Assembly: GCA_030950825.1 (NCBI GenBank) | Contig: JAUZQT010000083.1 | Location: 1 to 14,223, forward strand | Length of the DNA stretch: 14,223 nucleotides | Direction of reading: 5' to 3' | DNA from: Mariprofundaceae bacterium | GTDB taxonomy: Bacteria; Pseudomonadota; Zetaproteobacteria; Mariprofundales; Mariprofundaceae | In this document: positions 14,138 through 14,223 of the stretch, piece after piece | How the letters are laid out: each line of letters begins with the position of its first letter | How positions within the stretch are numbered: position 1 is the first letter of the stretch | Position numbers and translations under genes: made by a program | Notes under the pieces: generated by a model | The model's database searches: none | Told to the model about the DNA's origin: nothing | What the model saw: only the letters and a program-made list of their open reading frames with translations

Positions 14138-14223
14138 ATGTTTAGTAAATTAATTGATGCGGCGATCAATAATCGCCTGCTGATTCTATTGTTATTGTTG
14201 GGTTCAATGGCCTATGCGCTGTT
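14138..14223 (+). CDS. czcA: CzcA-like RND efflux pump, N-terminal fragment
   Basis: The ATG at 14138 follows GAGGT by 9 nt and starts 10 bp after the czcB stop. The 28 codons before the window end read MFSKLIDAAINNRLLILLLL and then LGSMAYAL. This is the cytoplasmic N-terminus and start of the first membrane helix typical of heavy-metal RND pumps (CzcA/CusA), which are about 1,000 residues long. The position after czcB supports the call. The metal-specific motif in helix 4 is outside the window. Confidence 0.85.
   Translation, partial: MFSKLIDAAINNRLLILLLLLGSMAYAL

Overview
The window looks like chromosome of a Gram-negative proteobacterium of moderate to low G+C. The signs are a tripartite CzcCBA-type efflux operon with a TolC-like outer-membrane factor, a PilT type IV pilus motor, a DNA polymerase III chi subunit (HolC), a YqjG-type glutathionyl-hydroquinone reductase and a periplasmic ApbE lipoprotein. 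This fits a gammaproteobacterium or a close relative such as a zetaproteobacterium. The sequence alone does not fix the genus.

Layout. (1) 1-4835, minus strand: a compact run of six genes. In transcription order they are a secreted helical protein, a small zinc-ribbon protein, a four-helix membrane protein, a second secreted protein paralogous to the first, a membrane-anchored cysteine-rich protein, and a large secreted protein that leaves the window at base 1. The large one was read by direct translation: 730 codons open from 2190 to the edge, with an H-x3-D-x5-H motif like that of zinc-dependent phospholipase C / S1-P1 nuclease folds. None of the six is a family I can name, and together they are the best candidate here for an undescribed system. 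(2) 4836-5552: no confident gene, but three dyad-symmetric sites upstream of the six-gene run. (3) 5553-6473: glutathionyl-hydroquinone reductase, followed convergently by a frameshifted, 3'-truncated REP-associated (Y1/HUH) transposase with a strong hairpin at its 5' end. (4) 6988-9072: apbE and pilT, same strand, 45 bp apart. (5) 9179-9779: decayed mobile DNA, comprising an IS3-family transposase remnant with an internal deletion, a 167-bp long-inverted-repeat element and a 97-bp MITE-like element flanked by CTAG. (6) 9782-10925, minus strand: a PAP2 phosphatase overlapping holC. (7) 11007-14223, plus strand: a repeat related to the 167-bp element, then a His-rich CzcI-like protein, czcC, czcB with a His-rich duplicated N-terminus, and the first codons of czcA.

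How the parts work together. The right end is a heavy-metal export operon: an inner-membrane RND pump (CzcA), a periplasmic adaptor (CzcB) and an outer-membrane channel (CzcC), with a probable periplasmic metal-binding accessory protein in front. The left end appears to be an envelope-directed operon (signal peptides, a membrane anchor, cysteine-rich domains, a putative zinc hydrolase) whose purpose is unknown. The middle is housekeeping genes separated by mobile-element debris.
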